34,553 bases of DNA from a methanotrophic endosymbiont of Bathymodiolus puteoserpentis (Logatchev) (GCF_900128525.1 NZ_FQTQ01000017.1:1-34553); one strand, 5' to 3'; shown: positions 17,200-25,689, numbered from the stretch's first letter. The notes: generated from the sequence alone by a model not told the origin. Program-made: numbers and translations.

Positions 17200-17640
17200 C
17201 TAGCTTGGCTTTTTTAGCATTTTACGCACTTCACCCAAATGCATTTCTTCCAGCGAAATCATACGCCGAGCATATTCTTCCAGCATGACATCCTTGCCAT
17301 CGACCAAAGCCAATAAATTATGGTATTCAGCCAAAGCTAATGCCTCGTGCTCTAGTGACTCTTTCATAATATCACCAATATCGTGGCGATGAGTTTCTAG
17401 TAGTGGTCCTATGCCCAATGAAGGGTGACCCTCTAAATGCGTGATCAGCTCACCGGCTTGAGTAGCGTGATCGAGAGATTCGGTTGCTTGACCGCGCATC
17501 CAAGAAATAATTGGAATACGGTTATAGCCAAAAACCATGAGTGAGTAGTGCGTGTAACGCACGACACCCGATAATTCCGTTTCCAGAATTTTATTGAGTA
17601 CCTTAATCACTTCGTCATTATTTATAGCAGTATTAGTCAT
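17200..17640 (-). CDS. Bacterioferritin-like ferritin subunit
   Basis: 146 residues, a four-helix ferritin. Diiron ligands are visible as ETELSGVVRYTHY in helix A, the E-x2-H of ESLDHA in helix B, the EHEALALAEYH segment in helix C and the E-x2-H of EEMH in helix D. The fold and the LEGHPS loop match bacterioferritin (Bfr, usually about 155 residues). However, the position of the Bfr heme-ligand methionine (in E. coli DEMKHAD) is Leu here (ESLDHAT), so heme binding between subunits is doubtful. It would oxidise and store iron in the cytoplasm. There is a good ribosome site (TAGGAG). Confidence 0.8.
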   Translation of the reverse strand: MTNTAINNDEVIKVLNKILETELSGVVRYTHYSLMVFGYNRIPIISWMRGQATESLDHATQAGELITHLEGHPSLGIGPLLETHRHDIGDIMKESLEHEALALAEYHNLLALVDGKDVMLEEYARRMISLEEMHLGEVRKMLKKPS

Positions 17641-17677
17641 AATAATCTCCTAAATAAAAATAATTAAAATTTACTTC

Positions 17678-18049
17678 CTATAGCCGCCCGCTTTGATAAA
17701 GCCGACGATTTACCCGCCAATGATAAATTTTTGCAATCATCGGCCTTATCAAGGGTAGTCCAATTAACCAAGCAATAGCTTGCAATACAGGGACTTTAGC
17801 CATTAACAAAATATAGGCATCTATCTCAGAAAGAATCGTCTCATTCTCATCTTTAACATGCAATTCCGTTAACGCTTTAATGGGATCAATACCCAACTCC
17901 GATAACTTTTTTTCCTGACCGGTAATATCTACCCAGCACACATTATCCGCAGCTTTGCCTGCAAGCTTTTCATAAGTTTGCCTATCTTTGATACATTTTG
18001 GACAGGCCCCATCATAATAAACACTAATTTTACCTTTACTTTGCGTCAA
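17678..18049 (-). CDS. DCC-family thiol-disulfide oxidoreductase-like protein (DUF393)
   Basis: 123 residues beginning at a TTG at 18049, six bases after a strong GGAGGT. The family motif YYDGACPKC (Asp-Gly-x-Cys-Pro-x-Cys) is at residues 11-19. A hydrophobic stretch near residues 85-105 and a basic C-terminus follow, as usual. DCC proteins are thioredoxin-fold-like, with unknown partners. It lies 37 bases upstream of the ferritin start, so the two may share a transcript. Confidence 0.8.
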   Translation of the reverse strand: MTQSKGKISVYYDGACPKCIKDRQTYEKLAGKAADNVCWVDITGQEKKLSELGIDPIKALTELHVKDENETILSEIDAYILLMAKVPVLQAIAWLIGLPLIRPMIAKIYHWRVNRRLYQSGRL

Positions 18050-18156
18050 AATATTACCTCCAGACTAACTTATCTCCTGTCTAATAAATATAATGGATAA
18101 CCAGGTAAGCTTTATTTAGTTATTTCCCAGCTGATAAATTGTTTATACCTAGTGAG

Positions 18157-18912
18157 TTAATGTAAATCGAAATTCATAAAAAACTGACCCGAACCGGTTG
18201 GGGAGCCTTGTTCATAATAGAGTGATTTGAGCTTCATGTTACCTTCATCAGCAAGCCTAGGACCCGTTAATAAAGTACGAAAATCTAGCCCTCCAATTAA
18301 TTGATGGGTCATGGTTAAATATAAACGAGAAAGCTGTTTTTCTCTAATCATGGTATCTAGCATTCTGGGGCCAGCGATAAGATAAATGCTTTTGTATTTT
18401 AATTTTTTCAGTTGTTGAATTAATGCCGCTCCTTGAACCATTTTCTCTTCACCTGCTCTCAGGATTTTAAAATTTTTATCCTGCCAGTAGCGTATTCTCT
18501 CAGCATCGGCATTTTCCCCAGTAGCAATAAAACAATCCTGTTGATGCGTGTGCAGACTGGGATGTATCGGAAAATCTAGATTTGCACTGGCAATGATGAC
18601 TGCCGGTTGGGGTTTTAATCCGTGATTGCGTCGCCACTCTATAAGCTCGTTACTTTTAACTTGTAATATATTACCCAATCTTTTTTCGCTGAGAGCACGC
18701 ATATATCCGCCATGCGTAATAAGACAGTCAGCCTGGGCATGCAATTCCATAAACAACTTGAAGTCTGAAACTGTTGTTATATGTTTGGGGATATAGGAGG
18801 GAATATTTTGTGCTCTATCTTCTAGTGCTATGCGGCCATCCAGACTGGACAGGAAATTAGCGTAGATAAAAGGATCGGTAGCGCTACCCAAAGTATCTAC
18901 TCGGTGAGCCAA
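18157..18912 (-). CDS. RibD C-terminal-like (dihydrofolate-reductase fold) reductase
   Basis: About 251 residues from a TTG at 18912. The RibD reductase signature is YANFLSSLDGRIAL, followed by a conserved NAD(P)H-binding core with YLIAGPRML and LYLTMTHQLIGG. The family reduces a pterin- or pyrimidine-like substrate; a deaminase domain is absent, so it is a stand-alone reductase. The true start is uncertain: in-frame codons upstream back to 18957 encode YPLCGQQHQLNGLYLAHR, which looks homologous to the N-termini of relatives, yet contains no ATG, GTG or TTG before the TTG at 18912. A CTG at 18957 is the only near-cognate start. Either the CTG is used or the original start was lost. Confidence 0.65.
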   Translation of the reverse strand: MAHRVDTLGSATDPFIYANFLSSLDGRIALEDRAQNIPSYIPKHITTVSDFKLFMELHAQADCLITHGGYMRALSEKRLGNILQVKSNELIEWRRNHGLKPQPAVIIASANLDFPIHPSLHTHQQDCFIATGENADAERIRYWQDKNFKILRAGEEKMVQGAALIQQLKKLKYKSIYLIAGPRMLDTMIREKQLSRLYLTMTHQLIGGLDFRTLLTGPRLADEGNMKLKSLYYEQGSPTGSGQFFMNFDLH

Positions 18913-19060
18913 GTATAAGCCATTCAGCTGGTGTTGTTGACCACAAAGAGGGTACAGATTAAGAAGTTGTTTTTAACCCCTATAATATCGATACATAAGC
19001 AGTGAACTATTCAGCTGGCAGAGGTCATGTGCCTAGACTGGTCCATGGTTATAAAGCTAA

Positions 19061-19441
19061 TTATTCAATCACGTAATCTGTTGTTATTATTTCTAGTAGA
19101 TGCCCGTTGGGGTCTTTAAAATAAATGCCACGACCACCATAATTATTATTTATTTTTCCATCATCATTTGAACGGGGGGCACTGCCAAAACTAATATTAT
19201 CTGCTTGCACACGCTCAAATATTTCATCAAATTGTTGATCGTTAACTTTGAAAGCATAATGATTTTTAGAAAATTTTTCTTGTGTATCGAAATCCAACGT
19301 TAAGCTTGAATTCACCTTAACTACCGCGAAATGCCCCCACTCTTTAATGAATTCAAAACCAAATATTTTTTCATAAAATTTGGCAGACTCAACATTATTT
19401 TTGGCAGCAACAATTGTATGATTTAATGTGATTTCCATCAT
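19061..19441 (-). CDS. Glyoxalase/VOC-superfamily protein
   Basis: 126 residues forming one full vicinal-oxygen-chelate module: an N-terminal ITLNHTIVAAKN strand, AKFYEKIFGFEF, and a C-terminal GRGIYFKDPNGHLLEIIT. Two adjacent ATGs follow AAAGGAAAAA. The metal ligands are plausibly His in LNHTI, His in NHYAFKV and Glu in LLEI. The reaction is unknown; the superfamily includes glyoxalases, dioxygenases and resistance proteins. Confidence 0.8.
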   Translation of the reverse strand: MMEITLNHTIVAAKNNVESAKFYEKIFGFEFIKEWGHFAVVKVNSSLTLDFDTQEKFSKNHYAFKVNDQQFDEIFERVQADNISFGSAPRSNDDGKINNNYGGRGIYFKDPNGHLLEIITTDYVIE

Positions 19442-19488
19442 TTTTTCCTTTTTAACAAGCTACTACACAAATACACTCATTCTTAAAC

Positions 19489-19821
19489 TTATAACTGGTC
19501 AGTTTTAGCGGCCATAATAAAATCATTAACGTGTAGGCCTTTTATTTTATGCGACCACCAATAAACGGTGACTTTTCCCCATTCCGTCAAAATAGAGGGA
19601 TGATGATTTTCATTTTCAGCAAGAACAGCAACTTTTTGTGTAAATGCCACAGCATCTATAAAATTGTTAAAGGTAAAAGCCCGTTTTAAGCGTTTGATTC
19701 CATCTTTCTCAATAATTATCCAGTTCGGTAATTGCTGCTTAAATTCATTAATTTCATCCTCTGTCGCTAGTGGTGCACCTACTTTACAAGCAACGCAAGT
19801 TTTATTGGTCAGTTGATTCAT
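19489..19821 (-). CDS. Pterin-4a-carbinolamine dehydratase (4a-hydroxytetrahydrobiopterin dehydratase)
   Basis: 110 residues with the catalytic ENHHPSI motif near residues 72-78, then VYWWSHKIKGLHVNDFIMAAK, where family members have a T-H-D-x-x-G-L-T-x-x-D pattern. It would dehydrate 4a-hydroxypterins, either in the recycling of a pterin cofactor or as a DCoH-like partner. No aromatic amino acid hydroxylase is in the window. An N-terminal C-x2-C (TCVACKVGAP) is common in bacterial members. It begins at ATG 19821. Confidence 0.88.
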   Translation of the reverse strand: MNQLTNKTCVACKVGAPLATEDEINEFKQQLPNWIIIEKDGIKRLKRAFTFNNFIDAVAFTQKVAVLAENENHHPSILTEWGKVTVYWWSHKIKGLHVNDFIMAAKTDQL

Positions 19822-19869
19822 CTAACCCCCTATCTATTTGAAAAGTAATCCATTTATTGCGTAAATAAA

Positions 19870-20076
19870 TTATTCCACTGAAATTTTTCCTTGAACACAA
19901 TGACTAAGCCCTATAGAAGGCGCTTCCAAAGTCATTTTTATATCGAAGGTATTAGTATCATTTAATCTGCCTGATTCGACAGCCTTTATAACAGCATGTT
20001 CAATTTCACGCTGAGATGTAACCCCCACTTGTTTTAGAAATTTTCTGATTTCCATATTAAACTTATCTTCATTCAT
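19870..20076 (-). CDS. Small DUF6494-like protein
   Basis: 68 residues from the ATG at 20076, preceded by GGAGGTCACC at ideal spacing; the longer in-frame reading from 20148 has no such site. The sequence includes FLKQVGVTSQREIEHAV and a C-terminal half with strands ending in QGKISVE. It resembles DUF6494 proteins, small conserved proteins of unknown function common in Proteobacteria. It sits 48 bases upstream of the pterin dehydratase and may be cotranscribed with it. Confidence 0.65.
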   Translation of the reverse strand: MNEDKFNMEIRKFLKQVGVTSQREIEHAVIKAVESGRLNDTNTFDIKMTLEAPSIGLSHCVQGKISVE

Positions 20077-20259
20077 GGTGACCTCCAAAAGATCTTTAAT
20101 AAAAATTGTCGCAACGAAATTATTAAATGTTAGTTGCTCGAATACCACTTGATTGTTTAAATCGGCACTCCTAATTTATACACCGATTTCTCAAAATATC
20201 ATAAAAATAACAAACCCGATAAGCGGTTCTATTGAAAATATCCATAAACCTGAGTACGC

Positions 20260-20358
20260 TCACTCTAAAGGAAAAGCTATATGGCTAAAACCATACACAG
20301 ATAACTGTCCCTTTCTGATCATATATGCAATTTCAATTCCAGCAACAAATACGCCTTA
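20260..20358 (-). pseudogene. Decayed C-terminal fragment of an IS6-type transposase
   Basis: The minus-strand frame reads GVFVAGIEIAYMIRKGQL then SVYGFSHIAFPLE before a TGA. The G-I-E-x3-M-I-R-K-G-Q signature followed by F-x-x-x-A-F-P-L-E is the C-terminal hallmark of IS6-family DDE transposases. The frame upstream is broken by stops, so only about 33 codons survive. A plus-strand open frame here (20153-20362) is its shadow. Confidence 0.45.
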
Positions 20359-20407
20359 TTGATAGAGTGAGAGTTACATTTATCCTCCACCCTTATGTAG
20401 GAATATT

Positions 20408-20783
20408 TTACATTCCAGGAGAATCACCTGCCTTTTTAGAATGTCCAGATTCCTCATTGGCTGCCTTATAAGCCGGTGCTCATGATTTTCTACTTGGGGT
20501 TTGAACTGCAACGGTACAAAAAGTACCGCTATCTTCTAGATTAAGTTTGTTTCATTGGTTCAATGATTTTAATTTACTTTTTAAATAAGAGTCATTAATA
20601 CAAACGGATAAAAGGGAACGAACCCATTTCTACTACTGGCAAGCAATACAGCCTTGCAACTGTAAGTGATAATCAAATGGTATATTCTCAAATAACAGCT
20701 TAGGTGATCTAGCGGTGCAATCCCACTCGTTAATAGGTTTTGGGGGAACTTGACCGTTTTTTTCGTAGATGTATCTTAATTTA
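20408..20783 (-). pseudogene. Possible decayed coding frame downstream of rubredoxin
   Basis: In one minus-strand frame that overlaps the rubredoxin 3' end, protein-like segments follow each other, separated by stops: a ~55-codon segment containing VPPKPINEWDCTARSP and ending GCIACQ, then after further stops NLEDSGTFCTVAVQTP, and finally a segment ending KAGDSPGM. No start codon is visible. I do not recognise a family. It may be a degraded gene or chance; otherwise the stretch holds no intact gene. Confidence 0.25.
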
Positions 20784-20954
20784 TCAGTATACTAATCTGA
20801 AAGCTTTTTTAGTTGCACCACACTCAGGACAAACCCAATCTTCAGGGATATCTTCCCAGAGTGTGCCTGGCTCAATGTTACTATCTGGATCTCCTTTAGC
20901 TTCATCATAAATATGAGTACAAACCTCACACCTATATTTTTTGAATTCAGTCAT
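20784..20954 (-). CDS. Rubredoxin
   Basis: 56 residues from the ATG at 20954 (after AGGAGTAAGAGTT). The iron site is complete: [11 protein letters not shown] and [10 protein letters not shown] supply the four Cys ligands (C-x2-C twice), and the conserved [11 protein letters not shown] loop and WEDIPEDW lie between. It is a one-electron carrier. No alkane hydroxylase or rubredoxin reductase is nearby, so the partner is unknown. Confidence 0.93.
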   Translation of the reverse strand: MTEFKKYRCEVCTHIYDEAKGDPDSNIEPGTLWEDIPEDWVCPECGATKKAFRLVY

Positions 20955-21086
20955 AACTCTTACTCCTATTTCGCTCAATAATGATAACCAGATGTTCTTG
21001 GCTACTATCAATTTTATTATGCGCTTATGCTTATTAAAGGTAAAGATACTAGCAATTCTCAATTTAGGGACATAAATATAAATCAA

Positions 21087-21389
21087 TTAGTTACAGTGAT
21101 TTTATGTTCCGATCATGAATGATTTTTCAGCACTCAGAGCTTTTTCTATGAAAAAAGGCACTTTTTTCAATTTTAACTCCAGTTTGTGTAATTTTTATTG
21201 AAATTACTTAATAATTTAAAATTTCAGAAATGTGTATTTAAACTATGTCCAAGCATAAGTCATTGAATTTATTTAAATTGAGGATTTCTGGGAGTTTATA
21301 ATTGATTGCTTATGTTTTGTGTTTCATTCTGTCTACTGCAGTGATAAAATAATTCACTTAACAATAATAATGAAAGAGAAGGGGAAGTC
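21087..21389. other. AT-rich intergenic stretch
   Basis: About 300 bases between divergent rubredoxin and 21390 genes. I see only AT-rich sequence and the ribosome site GAGAAGGGGAAG of the downstream gene; no gene, repeat or clear regulatory site. Confidence 0.5.
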
Positions 21390-21743
21390 ATGAAACTAAA
21401 ACTATTTGGTTTATTAGCGCTATTATTTGTTTTTTCTAGCTCATCTTATGCGCTCAGCGTAGATAAGTGGGAATATGAGTCTGTAACGGGTGATTTAAAA
21501 CCTACGGCGGGTTGTAAAGATAGGGCAAAGGCTGAGAAAAAAGCCTCTACAGGGTATCGATATAATAAATATACGACTGAACTATGTAATGCTAAAGGCT
21601 ATGGCTGGGGTAAAGATAAAGTGCTTGAGCCTGGCGAGTTAGTCTGTGAAGCTTGTGAAGGAGAGTATGACGGTATGGAAAAATATCGCTGCTATATGAA
21701 GGATGTCACTGTGCAATGCAGAATGGTTAAGCGTGGCTGGTAA
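21390..21743 (+). CDS. Small cysteine-rich exported protein of unknown function
   Basis: 117 residues with a signal peptide (cleavage near SYA-LS). The mature part is basic and holds six cysteines: one at GCKDR, one at ELCNAKG, two as C-x2-C (VCEACEG) and two near the end (YRCYM, VQCRM). This even number suggests periplasmic disulfides or metal binding. It is expressed alone, with a strong ribosome site and a hairpin after it. I recognise no family. Confidence 0.65.
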   Translation: MKLKLFGLLALLFVFSSSSYALSVDKWEYESVTGDLKPTAGCKDRAKAEKKASTGYRYNKYTTELCNAKGYGWGKDKVLEPGELVCEACEGEYDGMEKYRCYMKDVTVQCRMVKRGW

Positions 21744-21756
21744 AGGCTAGATATAC

Positions 21757-21790
21757 ATTGAGCAAGGAAGTTGTTCCTTGCTCAATGAGC
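21757..21790 (+). terminator. Perfect 13-bp hairpin after the Cys-rich exported protein
   Basis: ATTGAGCAAGGAA, loop GTTG, then the exact complement TTCCTTGCTCAAT. ATTATTTTAG follows a few bases later, so termination efficiency is uncertain, but its position 14 bases after the stop codon fits. Confidence 0.65.
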
Positions 21791-21934
21791 ATTATTTTAG
21801 TACAGCAGTCCCTAAATTAGCCATTAAAGATATGAGCTATAATAATTTAGAAAACAATTTATTATAGTTATTTTTATCGAAAAGTTTAAGCGGGGTGTTG
21901 TACTAAGGGCTGAATATTTTATCCTCAGTCCCTC

Positions 21935-23107
21935 CTAAGCTGCTTCCGCAATAATGACTGACTCGTCTAGTGATTCTATGGTATTGCCTTTTTTAGGCTT
22001 CAACATAGATGTTCGCCCAACCATAATATCTAAAGCTTTTCCTAAACGCTTAAATACGGAATCTTGGCGGTAAGGTATACCGTGTTTTTTGCAGACCTCT
22101 ACCACTTTCGGTTGTGCAAACTGGTATTGATTTAAAGGAATGTCCGGCCATAAATGATGTTCAACTTGGTAGTTCAGCCAGCCATAGAAGAAATCATTAA
22201 AATCAGAACCGGTAGGGTAATTCACTGATCCTAAAATCTGACGTAAGTAAAATTCTCCACGCCCTTTGCCTTTTTCCTCAAACATCATTACATCATCCCC
22301 TGCATGGTTAGGTACGATAACTAAGAATGTATGCATATTGGTGAATAATTCAGCCAAAATCGATGTTAATAAAACGCTCGTTGCGGCAAATGTACTTATT
22401 GGTAAAAATAGTGCAGGCAATAAGACAAAACGAAAAGTAGCATAAGGTAGCATGCTTTCAAACCATAAAGCGCGCCCCTGTTTGCTGAATAGGCTCCACG
22501 CTTTAATGCGACTCATGTCCGGTGTAGGTTCGCCATTTTGGCGGGCATGACTGATACGTAGCTCTTTGTGTGTTCTAGGTGTGTAATACAGAATTTTCCA
22601 TACTGTCGTAAATAAGCCCACTATTAAGAAGCGCAAAGCCATAGGTATTTTTGATTCTCTTAACCATTCTAAGTTGTATTGTAAATGGTCTGGGTCTAAT
22701 CTTTCGCCTAAATTATAGTGGTGTAAAATATCATGCTCTTGATGCCAGCCAGCAGGGGTAATCCAGTCGGGCCAATCAATAAAACGACGCCAGCCTACAG
22801 CAAACTTCTTGCTAGTATAGTGCTCAGGTATGCCCTCTACTTTATCGTAGCCTTTGTGCACAATCGGATGGGTCATTTGTGTCCAGCGGGTAAAACTACC
22901 TTGACTGATAAGTAGGGCCGAAATAGGGTTTGGAAAAATCCATGCGGTAGCATAACCCAGTAATGAACATGCTCTACCCCAGCGTTCCATTTTCTTTAAA
23001 TGTTTGAAATCATCCTCGCCCATACGGGCTAAAACCTCTGTGTGGATAGCATTAAGATCTTTTGCAAGCTCCTTTCTATCTACATTTTGATAACTGTTTA
23101 AACTCAT
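21935..23107 (-). CDS. Membrane fatty acid desaturase
   Basis: 390 residues from the ATG at 23107 (after CGGAGA); a longer in-frame start at 23161 lies inside the upstream hydroxypyruvate reductase gene and is unlikely. The three histidine boxes of the di-iron desaturase superfamily are visible as HQEHDILHH, the HTFLVIVPNHAGDD region and QVEHHLWPDIP, separated by hydrophobic helices. It would introduce a double bond into membrane acyl chains using oxygen and an electron donor; regiospecificity cannot be read. Only ten bases separate it from the dehydrogenase stop codon, so they share an operon, an unexpected pairing. Confidence 0.85.
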   Translation of the reverse strand: MSLNSYQNVDRKELAKDLNAIHTEVLARMGEDDFKHLKKMERWGRACSLLGYATAWIFPNPISALLISQGSFTRWTQMTHPIVHKGYDKVEGIPEHYTSKKFAVGWRRFIDWPDWITPAGWHQEHDILHHYNLGERLDPDHLQYNLEWLRESKIPMALRFLIVGLFTTVWKILYYTPRTHKELRISHARQNGEPTPDMSRIKAWSLFSKQGRALWFESMLPYATFRFVLLPALFLPISTFAATSVLLTSILAELFTNMHTFLVIVPNHAGDDVMMFEEKGKGRGEFYLRQILGSVNYPTGSDFNDFFYGWLNYQVEHHLWPDIPLNQYQFAQPKVVEVCKKHGIPYRQDSVFKRLGKALDIMVGRTSMLKPKKGNTIESLDESVIIAEAA

Positions 23108-23117
23108 TGTGTCTCCG

Positions 23118-24089
23118 TTAAATAACTTGATCGGGTAAAGGCTTACCGGCAAAAAATGCATCTAAATTGGCTAAAGCTTTTTCGCCCATGGCAGTTCTAG
23201 TTGATAATGTGGCGCTCCCTAAATGGGGCAGTAGTGAGACATTATCTAGTGTTAATAATTCATCTGGTACTGTAGGCTCGCCTTCGTATACATCTAGGCC
23301 TGCACCGGAAATTTGTTGTTTTTTTAAAGCAGCAATAAGTGCTTGAGTATCAACCACATCGCCACGCGCGGTATTAATTAAGTGGGCTTCAACTTTCATT
23401 AGTTTAAGTGTGTCGCTATTAATTAAATGTTTAGTTTCTGCGTTTCCTGGGCAATGCAGTGATACGAAATCTGACTTTTGTAGTAGTTCTTCTAGGTTGG
23501 TGCAGCGGGTAGCTTGTAAGTCATCGACTACATATTCGCTTGCAGGGCTAGGGTTGAAATAAATAATATTCATATCAAAGCCATGATGGGCTTTTCTAGC
23601 CATTGCTTGAGCGATACGACCAAAGCCAATTAAGCCTAAAGTTGCGCCTGTTACATTACTGCTTAGCATATGTGTAGGGCACCAACCTTGCCATTGTTTG
23701 CTCCTCACTAAACGATCGCCTTCAGCTCCGCGTCGAGCGGACATCAGTAATAAAGTCATGGCTATATCGGCAGTGCTGTGGGTCAATACACCAGGTGTAT
23801 TAGTAATAACTAAACCCTGTTGTTTAGCTGCAGTTACATCGATATGGTTATAACCGACCCCAAAATTAGCCAGAATCTTACAGCGCTTATTGGCGATATT
23901 AATAACTTCAGCGGGAAAAGAGTCGCAGACAGTTGGGCAAACGGCATCGTATTGTTGTAGTGCGGATTTAAACTCCCCAGCACTTAGTGGTCGATCGTCC
24001 TCATTTAAGGTAACTTGATAGCGCTCTTTTAATTTAGCCTCGACAGATTCAGGCCATTTGCGTGTAATAAAAACTTTAGGTTTGTTCAT
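23118..24089 (-). CDS. Hydroxypyruvate reductase / D-glycerate dehydrogenase
   Basis: 323 residues, D-isomer-specific 2-hydroxyacid dehydrogenase. The NAD(P)-binding loop GLIGFGRIAQAMA, the catalytic Arg in NTARGDVVD, Glu in YEGEP and His in PHLGSAT are all present. With serine-glyoxylate aminotransferase directly upstream, the likely reaction is NAD(P)H-dependent reduction of hydroxypyruvate to glycerate, as in the serine pathway. Glyoxylate reduction is an alternative. It is separated from that aminotransferase by a terminator and a repeat, so the two may be transcribed separately. It is cotranscribed with the desaturase. Confidence 0.85.
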   Translation of the reverse strand: MNKPKVFITRKWPESVEAKLKERYQVTLNEDDRPLSAGEFKSALQQYDAVCPTVCDSFPAEVINIANKRCKILANFGVGYNHIDVTAAKQQGLVITNTPGVLTHSTADIAMTLLLMSARRGAEGDRLVRSKQWQGWCPTHMLSSNVTGATLGLIGFGRIAQAMARKAHHGFDMNIIYFNPSPASEYVVDDLQATRCTNLEELLQKSDFVSLHCPGNAETKHLINSDTLKLMKVEAHLINTARGDVVDTQALIAALKKQQISGAGLDVYEGEPTVPDELLTLDNVSLLPHLGSATLSTRTAMGEKALANLDAFFAGKPLPDQVI

Positions 24090-24097
24090 GGCGTAGA

Positions 24098-24159
24098 GTA
24101 GGGCGGACTTTATTTAGTCCGCTAATGTTAGGGGGTAAGCGGGCTAAAGTCCGCCCTAC
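24098..24159. repeat. Inverted pair of GTAGGGCGGACTTTA repeats
   Basis: GTAGGGCGGACTTTA at 24098-24112 and its exact complement TAAAGTCCGCCCTAC at 24145-24159 flank a 32-base spacer. The core GGCGGACTT occurs again at 2838-2864. The pair lies immediately upstream of the hydroxypyruvate reductase start and occupies where its promoter or leader would be. Confidence 0.75.
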
Positions 24160-24177
24160 GTATCTGTTTGTGTTCCA

Positions 24178-24220
24178 CGTAAAAAAGGCATCCCTATTAA
24201 AACTAACAGGGATGCCTTGG
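24178..24220 (-). terminator. Intrinsic terminator of serine-glyoxylate aminotransferase
   Basis: Read on the minus strand, AAGGCATCCCT pairs with AGGGATGCCTT around a 12-base loop, followed by a T-run (TTTTTTA). It lies about 25 bases past the sgaA stop codon. Confidence 0.85.
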
Positions 24221-24241
24221 TATTATTGAAATCGCATTAAT

Positions 24242-25411
24242 TTATGCTGTAGCCGTTGAACGATAATATTCAATTGCCGCAGCAACACCGCTACCAGGGA
24301 CAATATCAAAGCCACAGTCAAGCATGGCCATTTCTACACCAGCAATTGCACCCAGCATAGATACGTCATTCATATCGCCAATATGACCAATACGAAATAC
24401 TTTGCCCATGACTTCAGTTAAGCCAGCACCTAAAGAAATGTCATATTTATTAAATGCTGTTGCAATAACATCACGCGCATCTTTATCTTCAGGAACAACA
24501 ATAGCAGACACTGTATCTGACTCAAAACCAGGGTGTGCACAGAGTTTCAAGCCCCAAGCAGCAATAGCTCTACGTGTTCCTTCTGCTAAGCGGTGATGAC
24601 GAGCGTATACATTTTCCATGCCTTCTTCTAGTAATAGGTCTAGTGCTGCACGTAAGCCGTGTAGCATGGGCGTAGAAGGTGTATAAGGTGTATAACCTAA
24701 GGCATTTTGTGCCATTTGATCCTTAAGGTCTAAAAAGCAGCGTGGGAAAGTTGCCGTTTCTGTTAAAGCTAAAGCTTTTGGGCTGAAAGCAACGATTGCT
24801 AGCCCAGCAGGTAGCATAAAGCCTTTTTGCGAACCACTAATTGCGCCATCAATACCCCACTCATCCATACGGAAGTCGAGGCTGGCGATAGAGCTTACAC
24901 CATCAACAAATAATAGAGCAGGGTGCTTTGCTGCATTCATTGCTTTACGTACACCGCCAATATCACTTGTAACGCCGGTTGCAGTTTCATTGTGTGTTGC
25001 TAGAACCGCTTTAATTTCGTGTCCAGTATCTTCTTTTAGGCGGGCTTCCAGCGCATCTAAAGGAATACCTTTACCCCATTCAACTTCATGCATTTCAACA
25101 TCTAAACCTAGACGCTGAGCCATATTCATCCATAAATGACTGAATTGACCGAAACGATAGATAAGCACTTTATCGCCCGGATTTAAAGTATTTGTTAGAG
25201 CGATTTCCCATCCCGCTGTACCAGTGGCAGGGAAAACAAACGCTTGCCCTGTTTCTGTTTTAAATACCTTTTTTAAATCTTCTAAAATAGGCTTAAGCAA
25301 TAGTGGAAATGTAGGTGCACGGTGATCTTCCATAGGAAGGTGCATAGCACTTAATACTTCGTGTGGAGAGTTTGTAGGACCTGGGATATATAGATGATTA
25401 CGACCAGCCAT
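24242..25411 (-). CDS. sgaA: Serine-glyoxylate aminotransferase
   Basis: 389 residues, class-V PLP aminotransferase. The ATG at 25411 follows AAGAGG with seven bases of spacing and gives the typical MAGRNHLYIPGPTN N-terminus; an upstream ATG would add 18 unrelated residues. The PLP lysine is Lys196 in SGSQKGFML, with FVDGVSS upstream as the phosphate-pocket strand. The reaction transfers the serine amino group to glyoxylate, giving hydroxypyruvate and glycine, a serine-pathway step. Hydroxypyruvate reductase follows. Formate-derived or methylotrophic carbon flow is the likely context. Confidence 0.92.
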   Translation of the reverse strand: MAGRNHLYIPGPTNSPHEVLSAMHLPMEDHRAPTFPLLLKPILEDLKKVFKTETGQAFVFPATGTAGWEIALTNTLNPGDKVLIYRFGQFSHLWMNMAQRLGLDVEMHEVEWGKGIPLDALEARLKEDTGHEIKAVLATHNETATGVTSDIGGVRKAMNAAKHPALLFVDGVSSIASLDFRMDEWGIDGAISGSQKGFMLPAGLAIVAFSPKALALTETATFPRCFLDLKDQMAQNALGYTPYTPSTPMLHGLRAALDLLLEEGMENVYARHHRLAEGTRRAIAAWGLKLCAHPGFESDTVSAIVVPEDKDARDVIATAFNKYDISLGAGLTEVMGKVFRIGHIGDMNDVSMLGAIAGVEMAMLDCGFDIVPGSGVAAAIEYYRSTATA

Positions 25412-25689
25412 TGAAATGCCTCTTAAAAGGTTAAAATTATTGGAAAAATTGTTCAATGATGACATATAAATGATAGTTCATCAAGCATTGAAAAAAGGTT
25501 GTCCTGGGTATTCAATATATTTATCCTTCTGAAAGGCGTATATCGTATGGCATGTTAAATAGCCTTGTGCTTGATTGATCATTTTATGGTAACTCGCCTT
25601 TGAGAGGTTGCTTATGTGGTAAGTGAAACTTTCGCCTATTGGGTTAGCGTGCTATTATTTAACTTTAGAATACAACAGAGGAAAACGTT

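Noticed and set aside
20153-20362. Plus-strand 69-codon open frame
   Set aside because: No ribosome site, and the opposite strand shows the IS6-type transposase remnant.
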